A stretch of DNA of 17,856 nucleotides from DATLZC01 sp037444005 (GCA_037444005.1 JBBING010000045.1:1-17856), one strand, 5' to 3'. Numbered from the stretch's first letter, positions 7,724 to 14,906 are shown. The notes: generated by a model from the letters alone, not told the origin. Made by a program: numbers and translations.

Positions 7724-8389
7724 ATGACGCGGGAACTGTTTGCCCGGCGGCTCCGGGAGCTGCAGAGCGACACGCTCATCCTCGCCAGCATGGTCGAAAA
7801 GGCCATCGACGCCTCCGTGGAGTCGCTCCGCACGCACGATGTCTCCCTGGCCCAGCGGGTGGTGGACGACGACAGCGCCATCAACCGGCTGCGCTACAAG
7901 ATCGAAGAAGACACCATCCACACCATCGCCACGCAGCAACCGATGGCCGCCGACTTGCGCGAGCTCGTGGCCATCCTGTTCCTTGCGTCCGAGCTCGAGC
8001 GCATCGGGGACCACGCCGAGGGCATCGGGCGTATCACGCTGATGATGAAGGGTCCCGCGCCGACGGAGCTGCTGTTCGAGATTCCGGACATGGCCCACGC
8101 GGCACGCGACATGCTCCACCGCGCCATCGATGTGTTCATCGAGCGCGACGCCGAGCGGGCCCGTGCGCTCGTCGATGAAGACGACGTGCTCGACCGGATG
8201 TACCACGACACCAACGAGAAGCTCATCCGGCACATGATCCGCAACCCCGACGACGTGGAGTGCGGGACGTACCTCATGTGGACCTCCCACAACCTCGAAC
8301 GCATCGGGGACCGGGTGACCAACATCTGCGAGCGGGTCATCTTCGTGGCTACGGGCGAGCTTCAGGAGATCAATGTCTCCCGCTATTAG
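7724..8389 (+). CDS. phoU: Phosphate signalling protein PhoU
   Basis: This 221-residue cytoplasmic protein has the PhoU fold of two related three-helix bundles. The duplicated metal-binding signature is visible as ELERIGDHAEGI (from residue 90) and HNLERIGDRVTNI (from 189), with QPMAADLRELVAILF before the first copy. PhoU couples the Pst phosphate transporter to the PhoR kinase, keeping the Pho response off when phosphate is plentiful. The length is typical. The ATG at 7724 is preceded by GGGAGG five bases upstream. The 3' end overlaps the response-regulator gene by 17 bases, indicating co-translation. No pst genes are present in the window, so the transporter must be encoded elsewhere. Confidence 0.96.
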   Translation: MTRELFARRLRELQSDTLILASMVEKAIDASVESLRTHDVSLAQRVVDDDSAINRLRYKIEEDTIHTIATQQPMAADLRELVAILFLASELERIGDHAEGIGRITLMMKGPAPTELLFEIPDMAHAARDMLHRAIDVFIERDAERARALVDEDDVLDRMYHDTNEKLIRHMIRNPDDVECGTYLMWTSHNLERIGDRVTNICERVIFVATGELQEINVSRY

Positions 8390-9098
8390 GCTTCCCGCGG
8401 ACGAACCCGCCGAACGCCAACCGCGAATTCTCATCGTCGAAGACGAGCCGGCGCTCGTCGCTTCGCTGACGTACAGCCTCCGGCGCGAAGGCTTCGCGGT
8501 CGAGGCCGCGCGGGACGGGCGCGAGGGGTTGCGGCTCGCAACGCAGTCTCCGCCCGACCTCCTGATCCTCGACCTCATGCTTCCGGGCGTCGACGGGATG
8601 GAGGTGTGCCGGCGGCTGCGGGCCGTGTCCGACACGCCCGTGCTCATGCTCACGGCGCGATCGGAGGAGGCGGACCGCGTGCTCGGCCTCGAGCTCGGCG
8701 CCGACGACTACGTGACGAAGCCCTTCAGCATGCGGGAACTCGTCGCCCGCGTGCGGGCCATCCTGCGGCGGGCCGGGCGCCGCGAGCCGCAGGACGAGCG
8801 GCCCATCATCGCGGGTTCCCTGCGCATCGAGCCCGCGTATCGCCGGGTCCTGCGCGGCGGGCGCGAGGTGCCCCTGCGGCCGCGAGAGATGGACCTCCTC
8901 CTGTACATGGCCGCGCGACCGCACCGGCCGCTCACGCGCGAGACGCTGCTCCGCGACGTGTGGAAGGACGACATCGCCACCGGACCGCGAACGGTCGACG
9001 TCCATATCCGATGGCTCAGGGAGAAGCTCGAGGAGGACCCTGCGCGCCCGCGGCACCTGGTGACGGTCCGGGGATACGGGTACAAGTTCGTCCCCTGA
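8373..9098 (+). CDS. phoB: OmpR/PhoB-family response regulator
   Basis: This 241-residue two-component regulator begins with a receiver domain at about 18-130. It has acidic Glu23/Asp24, the phosphate-accepting Asp67 in LLILDLMLPG, Thr94 and Lys116 (YVTKPF). A winged-helix DNA-binding domain follows (about 140-241), with LRPREMDLLLYMA and RTVDVHIRWLREKLEEDP ending GYGYKFVP. This is the PhoB/PhoP architecture. It sits between phoU and a PhoR-like kinase, so it most likely activates phosphate-starvation genes. The ATG at 8373 lies inside the end of phoU and is preceded by AGGAG (8364-8368). The symbol rests on context; other OmpR-family roles are possible. Confidence 0.93.
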   Translation: MSPAIRLPADEPAERQPRILIVEDEPALVASLTYSLRREGFAVEAARDGREGLRLATQSPPDLLILDLMLPGVDGMEVCRRLRAVSDTPVLMLTARSEEADRVLGLELGADDYVTKPFSMRELVARVRAILRRAGRREPQDERPIIAGSLRIEPAYRRVLRGGREVPLRPREMDLLLYMAARPHRPLTRETLLRDVWKDDIATGPRTVDVHIRWLREKLEEDPARPRHLVTVRGYGYKFVP

Positions 9099-9114
9099 GC
9101 GAGTTCTCGTGGTC

Positions 9115-10470
9115 ATGAGCGTCCGCACGCGTGTCTGGCTCGCCCTCAGCGCCCACATCGTCGTGGCGTTCACGTTGGTGGGCGTCTGGCTCGGTCCGGT
9201 CGCCGTGCCCGCGCTGGTCGTGGTCGGTCTGCTGAGCTTCGCAGGGGCGTGGACGCTGTCCCGATGGGTGGCGCAGAGCGTCGAGCGCGCCGCCGGACAC
9301 ATCGCGGCCTCGCTCGGCGGCGCAGGCGAAGGGACAGGCGCCGCGCCGCAGGGGCCGCCCGAGTTCGACCTGCTGCTCCGCGCCGTGGACGCCGTCGAGC
9401 GCACGGTGCGCCGGCTCTCCCGCGAGCGGCAGCATGTGGCCGCGCTCATCGAAGCGACGACCGACGGCATCGTCGCCGTCGACGCCGACCTGCGGATCGC
9501 GTTCCTGAACGCCTCCGCCGCCCGCCTCTTCGAGATGGACCGCGAGGCGGCGGTGGGGCGCGGGTTTCTGGAGGTCGTGCGCGACCACGACATCTTCGAG
9601 CTGCTGCGGGCGTCCCTGGCCGAAGGGACGCAAGGCCAGCGCATCCTCGCGTTCGGACCGCACCAACGCTGGCTCCAGGTGACGGCTGTCCCGTTCGCGG
9701 CGAGCGACCCGTGCGCCGGGCTCGTGGTCGTCGCTGACGTCACCGAGGTGCGGCGGCTCGAGCGGGTACGCCGAGATTTCGTGAGCAACGTCTCGCACGA
9801 GCTCAGAACGCCGGTGGCGGGCATCAAAGCGGCGAGCGACACCCTGGCGGAAGGCGCGCTCGACGACCCGGCCGCCGCGCGCGAGTTCGTCGCCCACATC
9901 CAGCGAGAGGCCGACCGCCTTTCGCAACTCGTCGACGAACTCCTCGAGCTGTCGCGCATCGAGTCGGGCGAGGCGCCGCTTCGCCTGGAGGAAACGACGG
10001 CGCGCTCACTTCTGGAGGAGTGCGCTTCGCGGATGCGCGCGCTGGCGGGGCGCGCCGGCGTAACGCTGGACATCGACGCGCCCGAGACGCTGACCGTCCG
10101 CGCGGACCGCGAACGCATCGGGCGGGCGCTCACGAACCTCGTGCACAACGCCATCCGGTTCACGCCTCCCGGGGGGACCGTGACCTTGCGCGCGCGGGAG
10201 GAGGACGGCGCGACGGCTCTGGAGGTGAGCGACACCGGCGTTGGCATCAGCCCGGAAGACCTCCCGCGCATCTTCGAGCGGTTCTACAAGGCCGAGCGGG
10301 CGCGGTCGGGCGCAGGCACGGGGCTGGGACTCGCCATCGTGAAGCACATCGCGCAGGCCCACGGTGGCTCGGTCTTCGCCCGGAGCCGGCCGGGCCAGGG
10401 CGCGACGTTCACGCTGCGCTTGCCGGCGCGGCCACCCGCAGCTGAAGCTGAACGGGCCGAATCGCCGTAG
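9115..10470 (+). CDS. phoR: PhoR-like sensor histidine kinase
   Basis: This membrane histidine kinase of about 451 residues has two N-terminal helices (about 8-24 and 29-47) with almost no periplasmic loop. A PAS domain follows (about 108-205; LIEATTDGIVAVDADLRIAFLN). The dimerisation domain has phospho-acceptor His228 in FVSNVSHELRTP. The ATPase domain shows an N box with Asn345, DTGVGI (from 373), ERFYKAERARSG and GTGLGLAIV (from 401). Lack of an external sensor domain fits PhoR, which senses through PhoU and Pst rather than directly. It lies 16 bases after the response regulator and surely partners it. The ATG at 9115 is chosen; the GTG at 9109 is equally possible, as neither has a clear ribosome site. 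Confidence 0.93.
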   Translation: MSVRTRVWLALSAHIVVAFTLVGVWLGPVAVPALVVVGLLSFAGAWTLSRWVAQSVERAAGHIAASLGGAGEGTGAAPQGPPEFDLLLRAVDAVERTVRRLSRERQHVAALIEATTDGIVAVDADLRIAFLNASAARLFEMDREAAVGRGFLEVVRDHDIFELLRASLAEGTQGQRILAFGPHQRWLQVTAVPFAASDPCAGLVVVADVTEVRRLERVRRDFVSNVSHELRTPVAGIKAASDTLAEGALDDPAAAREFVAHIQREADRLSQLVDELLELSRIESGEAPLRLEETTARSLLEECASRMRALAGRAGVTLDIDAPETLTVRADRERIGRALTNLVHNAIRFTPPGGTVTLRAREEDGATALEVSDTGVGISPEDLPRIFERFYKAERARSGAGTGLGLAIVKHIAQAHGGSVFARSRPGQGATFTLRLPARPPAAEAERAESP

Positions 10471-10541
10471 GCCGTTACGCTCCTAACTCGGTACGTTCGG
10501 CCCATTGGGATCGCGCGCCGCGTCCGGTACACAGAATCGGA

Positions 10542-11180
10542 ATGAACCGCTGGCTCGTCCCGCTCGCGGGAGTCGCGCTGTCGTTCGCGCTGCTGTTCGC
10601 GGCCGCATGTGGCGGAGATGCGGACTCGCCGTCGCACGACAGCGGCTCGCACACACCCCCGGAAGGCGGATTCGCCGCGCACGTCTACGATCCGCCGCGC
10701 GAGATCGCGGACTTCACGCTCACGGACCAGGACGGCCAGCCGTTTCGCCTGAGCGACACGAACGGCACGGTGCGGCTGCTGTATTTCGGGTACACCAACT
10801 GCCCCGACATTTGCCCGACCACGCTGCTCACGTGGAAGCAGGTCCGCGAAGAGCTGGGGGACCACGCCGAGCACGTGACGTTCATCATGGTGACGGTGGA
10901 CCCCGAACAGGACACGCCCGAGGTGCTGAAGCGGTACGTCACCGCGTTTCATCCGTCGTTCATCGGCCTCACGGGTTCGATTGAGGAGCTGACGCGGGTG
11001 TGGGCCGAGTTCGGCGTGCAGGTGCAGAAAGAGCCGATGCCAGAAAGCGCCGCCGGCTATTCGGTAGGCCACACGGCCTCGGTCTTCGCCCTCGATCCCG
11101 AGGGGCGGCTGCGTCTCAAGTTTCCCTTCGGCGCCACGCCGGAGCAGATCGCCGCCGACGTGCGCCGATTGATGGAGTGA
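10542..11180 (+). CDS. SCO1/SenC-family copper lipoprotein
   Basis: This 212-residue exported thioredoxin-fold protein delivers copper or reducing power to the CuA site of cytochrome c oxidase. A lipoprotein signal ends in FAAAC with Cys23. The copper motif CPDICP has Cys87 and Cys91, and the distal ligand His177 lies in VGHTASVFALD. The fold signatures FTLTDQDGQPF and VTVDPEQDTPEVLKRYV are typical. Only a weak ribosome site (CGGA) precedes the ATG. It lies 71 bases after phoR and 28 bases before a PCuAC chaperone gene. This matches the known partnership of Sco and PCuAC in oxidase assembly. No cox genes are in the window. Confidence 0.95.
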   Translation: MNRWLVPLAGVALSFALLFAAACGGDADSPSHDSGSHTPPEGGFAAHVYDPPREIADFTLTDQDGQPFRLSDTNGTVRLLYFGYTNCPDICPTTLLTWKQVREELGDHAEHVTFIMVTVDPEQDTPEVLKRYVTAFHPSFIGLTGSIEELTRVWAEFGVQVQKEPMPESAAGYSVGHTASVFALDPEGRLRLKFPFGATPEQIAADVRRLME

Positions 11181-11208
11181 CGGCATTCGAGTGGAGGTGT
11201 TGTCGAAC

Positions 11209-11781
11209 GTGAACCGATTCGGGTTGGTCATGGTGGTCGCGGCCGCGCTGACAGCGTCCGCATTCGCGGCTGCCGCGTGCGGAGGCGAGGAGGAAGAGAC
11301 GCCGTCGCCGTCGCCCACGGCAGTCGCCACGCAGCCCCGGCCGACGCAGGAACCGACCGCGCCGGCCGCGGAGTCGAACATCGTGATCGAGGACGCCTGG
11401 GCGCGCCCGTCGCCCATGGGTGAGATGGGCGGCGGCATGGGCGAAGGCATGCAGGGTACGATGGCCCCCGCGCGCGGCGCCGCCTATATGGTCATCCGCA
11501 ACACCGGGAGCGAAGACGACGCCCTCATCGGCGCTTCCAGCGACGTCGCTATGACCACGGAGGTCCACGAGACCTACATGGAGGGCGACACGATGATGAT
11601 GCGCCGTGTGGAGCGCATCGACATCCCGGCGGGCGGTGAAATCGTGCTCGAGCCGGGCGGCTACCACGTGATGTTCATCGATTTGAAGGAGCCGCTCGAG
11701 GCGGGCACGACCATCGAGATCACGCTCCAGTTCGAGAAAGCGGGCGAGATCCCCGTGCAGGCCGAGGTCCGCGAACGATAG
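11209..11781 (+). CDS. PCuAC-type periplasmic copper chaperone lipoprotein
   Basis: This protein of about 190 residues belongs to the PCuAC (DUF461) family, which carries Cu(I) to cytochrome c oxidase outside the cytoplasm. The full copper signature H-x10-M-x21-H-x-M is present as His120, Met131, His153 and Met155. The N terminus is a lipoprotein signal ending FAAAAC (Cys24), followed by a Pro/Thr/Ser-rich spacer. A Met-Gly-rich stretch (Met70, 73, 77, 81, 85) is inserted near the start of the domain and could add copper ligands. GTG 11209 is chosen because it sits 11 bases after GGAGG (11193-11197) and gives a proper signal peptide; in-frame starts at 11191, 11197 or 11200 are alternatives. 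It is probably in an operon with the upstream Sco gene. Confidence 0.93.
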   Translation: MNRFGLVMVVAAALTASAFAAAACGGEEEETPSPSPTAVATQPRPTQEPTAPAAESNIVIEDAWARPSPMGEMGGGMGEGMQGTMAPARGAAYMVIRNTGSEDDALIGASSDVAMTTEVHETYMEGDTMMMRRVERIDIPAGGEIVLEPGGYHVMFIDLKEPLEAGTTIEITLQFEKAGEIPVQAEVRER

Positions 11782-11784
11782 CGG

Positions 11785-12096
11785 TCAGGCCGCCGAGCCT
11801 TGTAGCGCGTGCGCGCGGGGCGCGGGAGCCTCGGCGAGAGCCGGGGCGGCCCGGAGGGGGGCGTCCGTGCTGACGACCCAGACCCGGCCCGTGCCCTGCC
11901 AGCGCGTCTCGATCGTCCCCTCGTAGACGGCGTCGTCGAGCGCCACGGTGACGCGCCGTCCCCCACGGAGGAAATAGTAGGAGAGGAGCGCGTCGGGGTG
12001 GTCGGGGCGGCTCAGCACGATGGTGTGGGCGCCGTCGTCGAAGTGCACGGTCACGTCCGCCAGCTTCCTGCCCTGTGCATCCATGATCGTGACCAT
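11785..12096 (-). CDS. Conserved-looking hypothetical protein, 103 aa
   Basis: I do not recognise this protein. It starts MVTIMDAQGRKLADVTVHF and appears beta-strand-rich up to about residue 75 (alternating hydrophobic stretches, with WQGTGRVWVV). An Ala/Pro-rich tail follows. There is no signal peptide or membrane segment. The ATG at 12096 has GGGAGG nine bases upstream on the minus strand, a strong ribosome site. This argues for this short form over the longer open frame to 12399, whose extra part overlaps mobA and has unlikely composition. It is on the same strand as mobA, 85 bases after its stop, and may share the transcript. It converges on the PCuAC gene with a 3-base gap. Confidence 0.7.
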   Translation of the reverse strand: MVTIMDAQGRKLADVTVHFDDGAHTIVLSRPDHPDALLSYYFLRGGRRVTVALDDAVYEGTIETRWQGTGRVWVVSTDAPLRAAPALAEAPAPRAHALQGSAA

Positions 12097-12181
12097 GGCC
12101 TCCACCCTCCCTCGAGTGTACGGGGCCGATGTTAGGAAGGCGTTACTGCCGGATGAACGATGCGTTACGGCGTCCGCCCCA

Positions 12182-12790
12182 TCAGGGAACCGGAGCGGAT
12201 CGCCGGAGCATCTCCTCAATTTCGGCCAGGGCCTCCCTGGTATTCGCGTTGCGGAAGGACGCCAGCTCGCCGTCGGCTTCGCGCACGAGCGCCTCGGGCA
12301 CCACGTCGACGGTGATGCGCGACAGCAACGCGCGGAAGGAACGGTCGGGGCTGTTGAGGGTCTCGATGAGGGCGTGAAGGCAGGATCGGCCGTAGACACC
12401 GATGGCCGGCTGGGGCTCGCCGTACGCCTGCGGGACCACGGCGTCGACGCCGTTTCGCCGGCTCACCAGGAGGCGCAGGAGCTCGGGCCGGAGGAGCGGC
12501 GCGTCGCAGGGCGCCACCAGCACATGGTCCGCCTCGGCGTAGGCCAGTCCGGTGTACACCCCCGAGAGCGGTCCCCGGTGGGGCAACAGATCCTCGCCCA
12601 CGAAGAGGGGCACGCGCGAGGTGAGGGGCGGCAACGGCTGCCCGGGCGCGATGGCCAGGATGATGGGCGACGCCGCCTCCTGCATGGCGTCCACAACCCA
12701 TTGCAGCAGGGGCTTTCCGAGCAGGAGCGCGCCCGGTTTGTCGCCGCCCATGCGGACACCCCGTCCGCCCGCCAGGATGACACCGATCAT
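12182..12790 (-). CDS. mobA: Molybdenum cofactor guanylyltransferase (MobA-like)
   Basis: This 202-residue nucleotidyltransferase has a Rossmann-like fold. The GTP-binding loop LAGGRGVRMGGDK (6-18) and the metal-binding Asp96 in LVAPCDAPLL match MobA, which joins GMP to molybdopterin to make the bis-MGD cofactor in the cytoplasm. GPLSGVYTGLA (73-83) is also typical. The length is close to the usual value of about 195-200. The start lies 7 bases after the mutM stop, so translation is probably coupled. Related MobA-like transferases (for example CTP-dependent MocA) share these motifs, but the GGDKP form favours MobA. Confidence 0.9.
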   Translation of the reverse strand: MIGVILAGGRGVRMGGDKPGALLLGKPLLQWVVDAMQEAASPIILAIAPGQPLPPLTSRVPLFVGEDLLPHRGPLSGVYTGLAYAEADHVLVAPCDAPLLRPELLRLLVSRRNGVDAVVPQAYGEPQPAIGVYGRSCLHALIETLNSPDRSFRALLSRITVDVVPEALVREADGELASFRNANTREALAEIEEMLRRSAPVP

Positions 12791-12797
12791 GTCGCTC

Positions 12798-13679
12798 TCA
12801 CGCTACGGGAGCGCGCCGGCCCCTCGCCAGTGCCGTTCGTCCTCTGCGCGGGCGGCGTCGCGGCGCGGGCTGGCACCGCGGGCAGAAGTGCGTGCCGCGC
12901 CCCCCGAGCGCGATGCGCTCGATAGGCGTTCCGCAGACGAAGCAGGGCTGGCCCGTCCGCCGGAACACGCGCACGTAAAACTGATGCGTGCCTTCGCGCC
13001 CCTCGGCGTCGCGATAGTCGCGATAGCTCGACCCGCGATGCTCCATCGCTTCCTCGAGCGTCTCGGGGATCGCGGCGGCGAGCCGTTCGAGCTCAGCGCG
13101 CCGGAGGGAGTTGGCGGGCCGGAGGGGGTGGATGCCCGCGCGGAACAGCGACTCGTCGGCGTAGATGTTGCCGATGCCGGCGATGGCTTCCTGGTCCAGG
13201 AGCACGGCCTTCACGGGCGCCGCACGCCGTGCGAAGATAGCCCGTAGACGCCCGGCCGTGAGGCCCTCGAGCGGCTCCGGCCCGAGCTTACCTACCACTT
13301 TCTCGGGGTCGTCTACCAGCCGCACCCGCCCGAACTTCCGCAGGTCGCTGAACCGCAGCTCGCGGCCGTGGTCCAGAAAGAACACCGCGCGCGTGTACGG
13401 GTCCGGGGGGTCGCCCGCGCGCCGCAGGAGGAGCGCGCCGGTCATCCCGAGGTGGACGACGAGCGCGCCGCCGCCCTCGAGATCGAAGATGAGGTACTTC
13501 CCACGGCGGCGGATCTCTGCGATGCGCCGGCCGCGGAGCGCCGCGTCGAACGCCTGAGGGGAGGGCGCCTGCACGACCTGTCCGGCGTCGGGCGCCGCAT
13601 GGACCGATTCGATGCGGGCGCCGCGCAGCGCGGGCGCGAGGTCCTGCCGGATGGTCTCGACCTCCGGGAGCTCGGGCAC
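12798..13679 (-). CDS. mutM: Formamidopyrimidine-DNA glycosylase (Fpg/MutM)
   Basis: This 293-residue DNA repair enzyme excises 8-oxoguanine and ring-opened purines and cleaves the strand. The catalytic N terminus PELPEVET has the Pro2 nucleophile and Glu3; Lys61 lies in RRGKYL. Met79, Arg114 and Phe116 match the base-flipping intercalation loop. The helix-two-turn-helix has GIGNIYADE (168-176). The zinc finger CxxC-x16-CxxC uses Cys246, 249, 266 and 269, with finger Arg261. The protein continues for about 24 Arg/Pro/Ala-rich residues after the finger, where most relatives stop. The start is GTG (13677-13679), three bases after the fmdB stop, implying translational coupling. Confidence 0.97.
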   Translation of the reverse strand: MPELPEVETIRQDLAPALRGARIESVHAAPDAGQVVQAPSPQAFDAALRGRRIAEIRRRGKYLIFDLEGGGALVVHLGMTGALLLRRAGDPPDPYTRAVFFLDHGRELRFSDLRKFGRVRLVDDPEKVVGKLGPEPLEGLTAGRLRAIFARRAAPVKAVLLDQEAIAGIGNIYADESLFRAGIHPLRPANSLRRAELERLAAAIPETLEEAMEHRGSSYRDYRDAEGREGTHQFYVRVFRRTGQPCFVCGTPIERIALGGRGTHFCPRCQPAPRRRPRRGRTALARGRRAPVA

Positions 13680-13682
13680 GGC

Positions 13683-14048
13683 TCAGTCCAGGTCCTCGTC
13701 GCCGAGGTCGCCGTCCTCGTCGTCCATGAACTCCTCGGGGATCTCGCCGCGTTCCATGCGCGAGACGGCGTCCTCGAATTCGGGGCCGAGGTCCTCACCC
13801 GCCTCCTCGGCCATGCGCCGGGCCCAGCGGGCCACCGCCCGCGGGTCGTCTTCGTCGAAGTCGGGCAGGCTGTCGAAGTCGTCGGCGAAGGCGCTGTCCG
13901 CCCGCGTGACGGCGAAGCGCGAGATGAGACGGGAGAGGTCGGCGCTTCCGCACCGGTCGCAGGTGGCGGTCACGGTCGCGCTGAACGAGCGCTGGAAGAC
14001 GCTCACGCGGCGTCCGCAGGCGTTACACCGGTACTCGTAGATGGGCAC
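13683..14048 (-). CDS. FmdB-family zinc ribbon regulatory protein
   Basis: This 121-residue small protein starts with the family signature PIYEYRCNACG and has four Cys (8, 11, 30, 33) forming a zinc ribbon. The remainder is highly acidic, ending with a run of Asp and Glu residues. FmdB-type proteins were named from formamidase and amide-regulatory loci, but their molecular role is mostly unknown. The start is GTG (14046-14048). A -10-like TATACT lies only six bases upstream, so the mRNA may begin at the start codon. It leads a tight minus-strand run with mutM and mobA. Confidence 0.9.
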   Translation of the reverse strand: MPIYEYRCNACGRRVSVFQRSFSATVTATCDRCGSADLSRLISRFAVTRADSAFADDFDSLPDFDEDDPRAVARWARRMAEEAGEDLGPEFEDAVSRMERGEIPEEFMDDEDGDLGDEDLD

Positions 14049-14054
14049 GGCTCC

Positions 14055-14060
14055 AGTATA
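14055..14060 (-). promoter_or_regulatory. -10 box of fmdB-mutM-mobA, possibly leaderless
   Basis: On the minus strand TATACT (five of six consensus bases) lies six bases before the GTG start of fmdB. A start site at the usual distance would coincide with the start codon. GGAG also lies two bases before the GTG, which would be too close to act as a normal ribosome site. No good -35 is seen 17 bases upstream. Confidence 0.35.
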
Positions 14061-14128
14061 GCGACGGTTCGCGCCGAGAGCGGAGGGGCTGTGCGGGAAC
14101 GTGAGCGCGGGCCGCGGCGACGCGCCGC

Positions 14129-14158
14129 TTGACGCGCGGTCGTACGGAGAGATAGGGT
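14129..14158 (+). promoter_or_regulatory. Promoter of the toxin-antitoxin pair
   Basis: TTGACG (14129-14134) has five of six consensus bases and is followed 18 bases later by TAGGGT (14153-14158), a weaker -10. Transcription would begin near 14165, inside the palindrome at 14161-14177, which suits repression by the antitoxin. Confidence 0.45.
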
Positions 14159-14160
14159 AT

Positions 14161-14177
14161 TACCGCAATCTGCGGTA
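14161..14177. promoter_or_regulatory. Palindromic operator of the antitoxin-toxin pair
   Basis: TACCGCA-ATC-TGCGGTA is a perfect inverted repeat with 7-base arms and a 3-base centre. It overlaps the predicted transcription start, 14 bases before the antitoxin ATG. By analogy with AbrB/MazE-fold antitoxins it is probably the autoregulatory binding site; the same RNA could also form a small hairpin. Confidence 0.55.
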
Positions 14178-14190
14178 TGGCGAGCTAGCG

Positions 14191-14460
14191 ATGGCGTATC
14201 GAGAGACGACAGTCACCCAAAAGGGACAGGTGACCATCCCCCGCGAGATCCGTGAGCGGCTGCGGCTACGGCCCCGCGACCGCGTGATCTTCGAGGTGGA
14301 GGGGGACGCCGTGCGAATTCGGCGGGCGCCCTCGAAGGCGCTGGCGTTGTACGGCGCCGTTTCACCGCGCAACCGCCCTGAGGACTTCGCCGCGCTTCGG
14401 GAGGCGTTCGAGCGCGGGGTGGCGGACGAGGTGGCCCGCGAGCGCTCGCGCGAGGCATGA
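14191..14460 (+). CDS. vapB: AbrB/MazE-type antitoxin (VapB-like)
   Basis: This 89-residue DNA-binding antitoxin starts MAYRETTVTQKGQVTIPREIRERL and continues to RPRDRVIFEVEGDAVRIRRA, the swapped-hairpin SpoVT-AbrB domain (about 3-46). An Arg/Glu-rich C-terminal half follows, which would wrap around and neutralise the toxin. The ATG at 14191 is chosen because the longer open frame from GTG 14101 would run through the promoter and operator. The gene ends three bases before the toxin start. Expected function: inhibit the PIN ribonuclease and, with it, repress its own promoter at 14161-14177. Confidence 0.9.
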   Translation: MAYRETTVTQKGQVTIPREIRERLRLRPRDRVIFEVEGDAVRIRRAPSKALALYGAVSPRNRPEDFAALREAFERGVADEVARERSREA

Positions 14461-14463
14461 ACC

Positions 14464-14880
14464 GTGCGGTTCCTCGACACCAACGTCCTGCTCCGCTACC
14501 TCACGAGGGACGATGAACCTAAGGCCCGTCGCGCGCTGGCGCTGATGGTCAGGCTCGAACGCAACGAGGAGCGAGCCCTTCTCTCGCCCATGGTCGTGTT
14601 CGAAACCGTATTCACGTTGGAAAAGAGCTATCGCGTGCCGCGAGCCCGGATCAAGGAGCTGCTCGAGAATCTGCTCTCGTTTCGGGGTCTCGCTCTGGCC
14701 GACAAGCGCGTCTACCACAGCGCGCTGGACCTCTACGAGAGGACAGCCGTCTCGTTCGCAGATGCGTACAACGCAGCATTCATGAAAGCGCACGGCGTGG
14801 ACGAGATCTACAGTTGGGACGCCGACTTCGACAGGGTGGAAGGCGTCGTCCGCCTCGAGCCGCCCGACGAGGCTGAATAG
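14464..14880 (+). CDS. vapC: PIN-domain ribonuclease toxin (VapC-like)
   Basis: This 138-residue PIN-domain protein begins RFLDTNVLLRYL. The acidic metal-binding residues are present: Asp5, Glu47 (VVFETVFTLE), Asp100 (SFADAYNAAF) and Asp119/Asp121 (SWDADFD). VapC toxins are Mg-dependent endoribonucleases that cleave tRNA or rRNA and stop growth. The start is GTG three bases after the antitoxin stop, with GAGG eight bases upstream inside the antitoxin gene, so the two are co-translated. All acidic residues are intact, so the toxin is probably active. The RNA target cannot be predicted. Confidence 0.92.
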   Translation: MRFLDTNVLLRYLTRDDEPKARRALALMVRLERNEERALLSPMVVFETVFTLEKSYRVPRARIKELLENLLSFRGLALADKRVYHSALDLYERTAVSFADAYNAAFMKAHGVDEIYSWDADFDRVEGVVRLEPPDEAE

Positions 14881-14906
14881 CTGTCTCCGCTCCGTACGGG
14901 ACGAAG

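Noticed and set aside
12097..12399. N-terminal extension of the 103-residue protein to 12399
   Set aside because: The added part is an out-of-frame shadow of mobA with Ser/Pro/Arg-rich composition; the ATG at 12096 has a good ribosome site.
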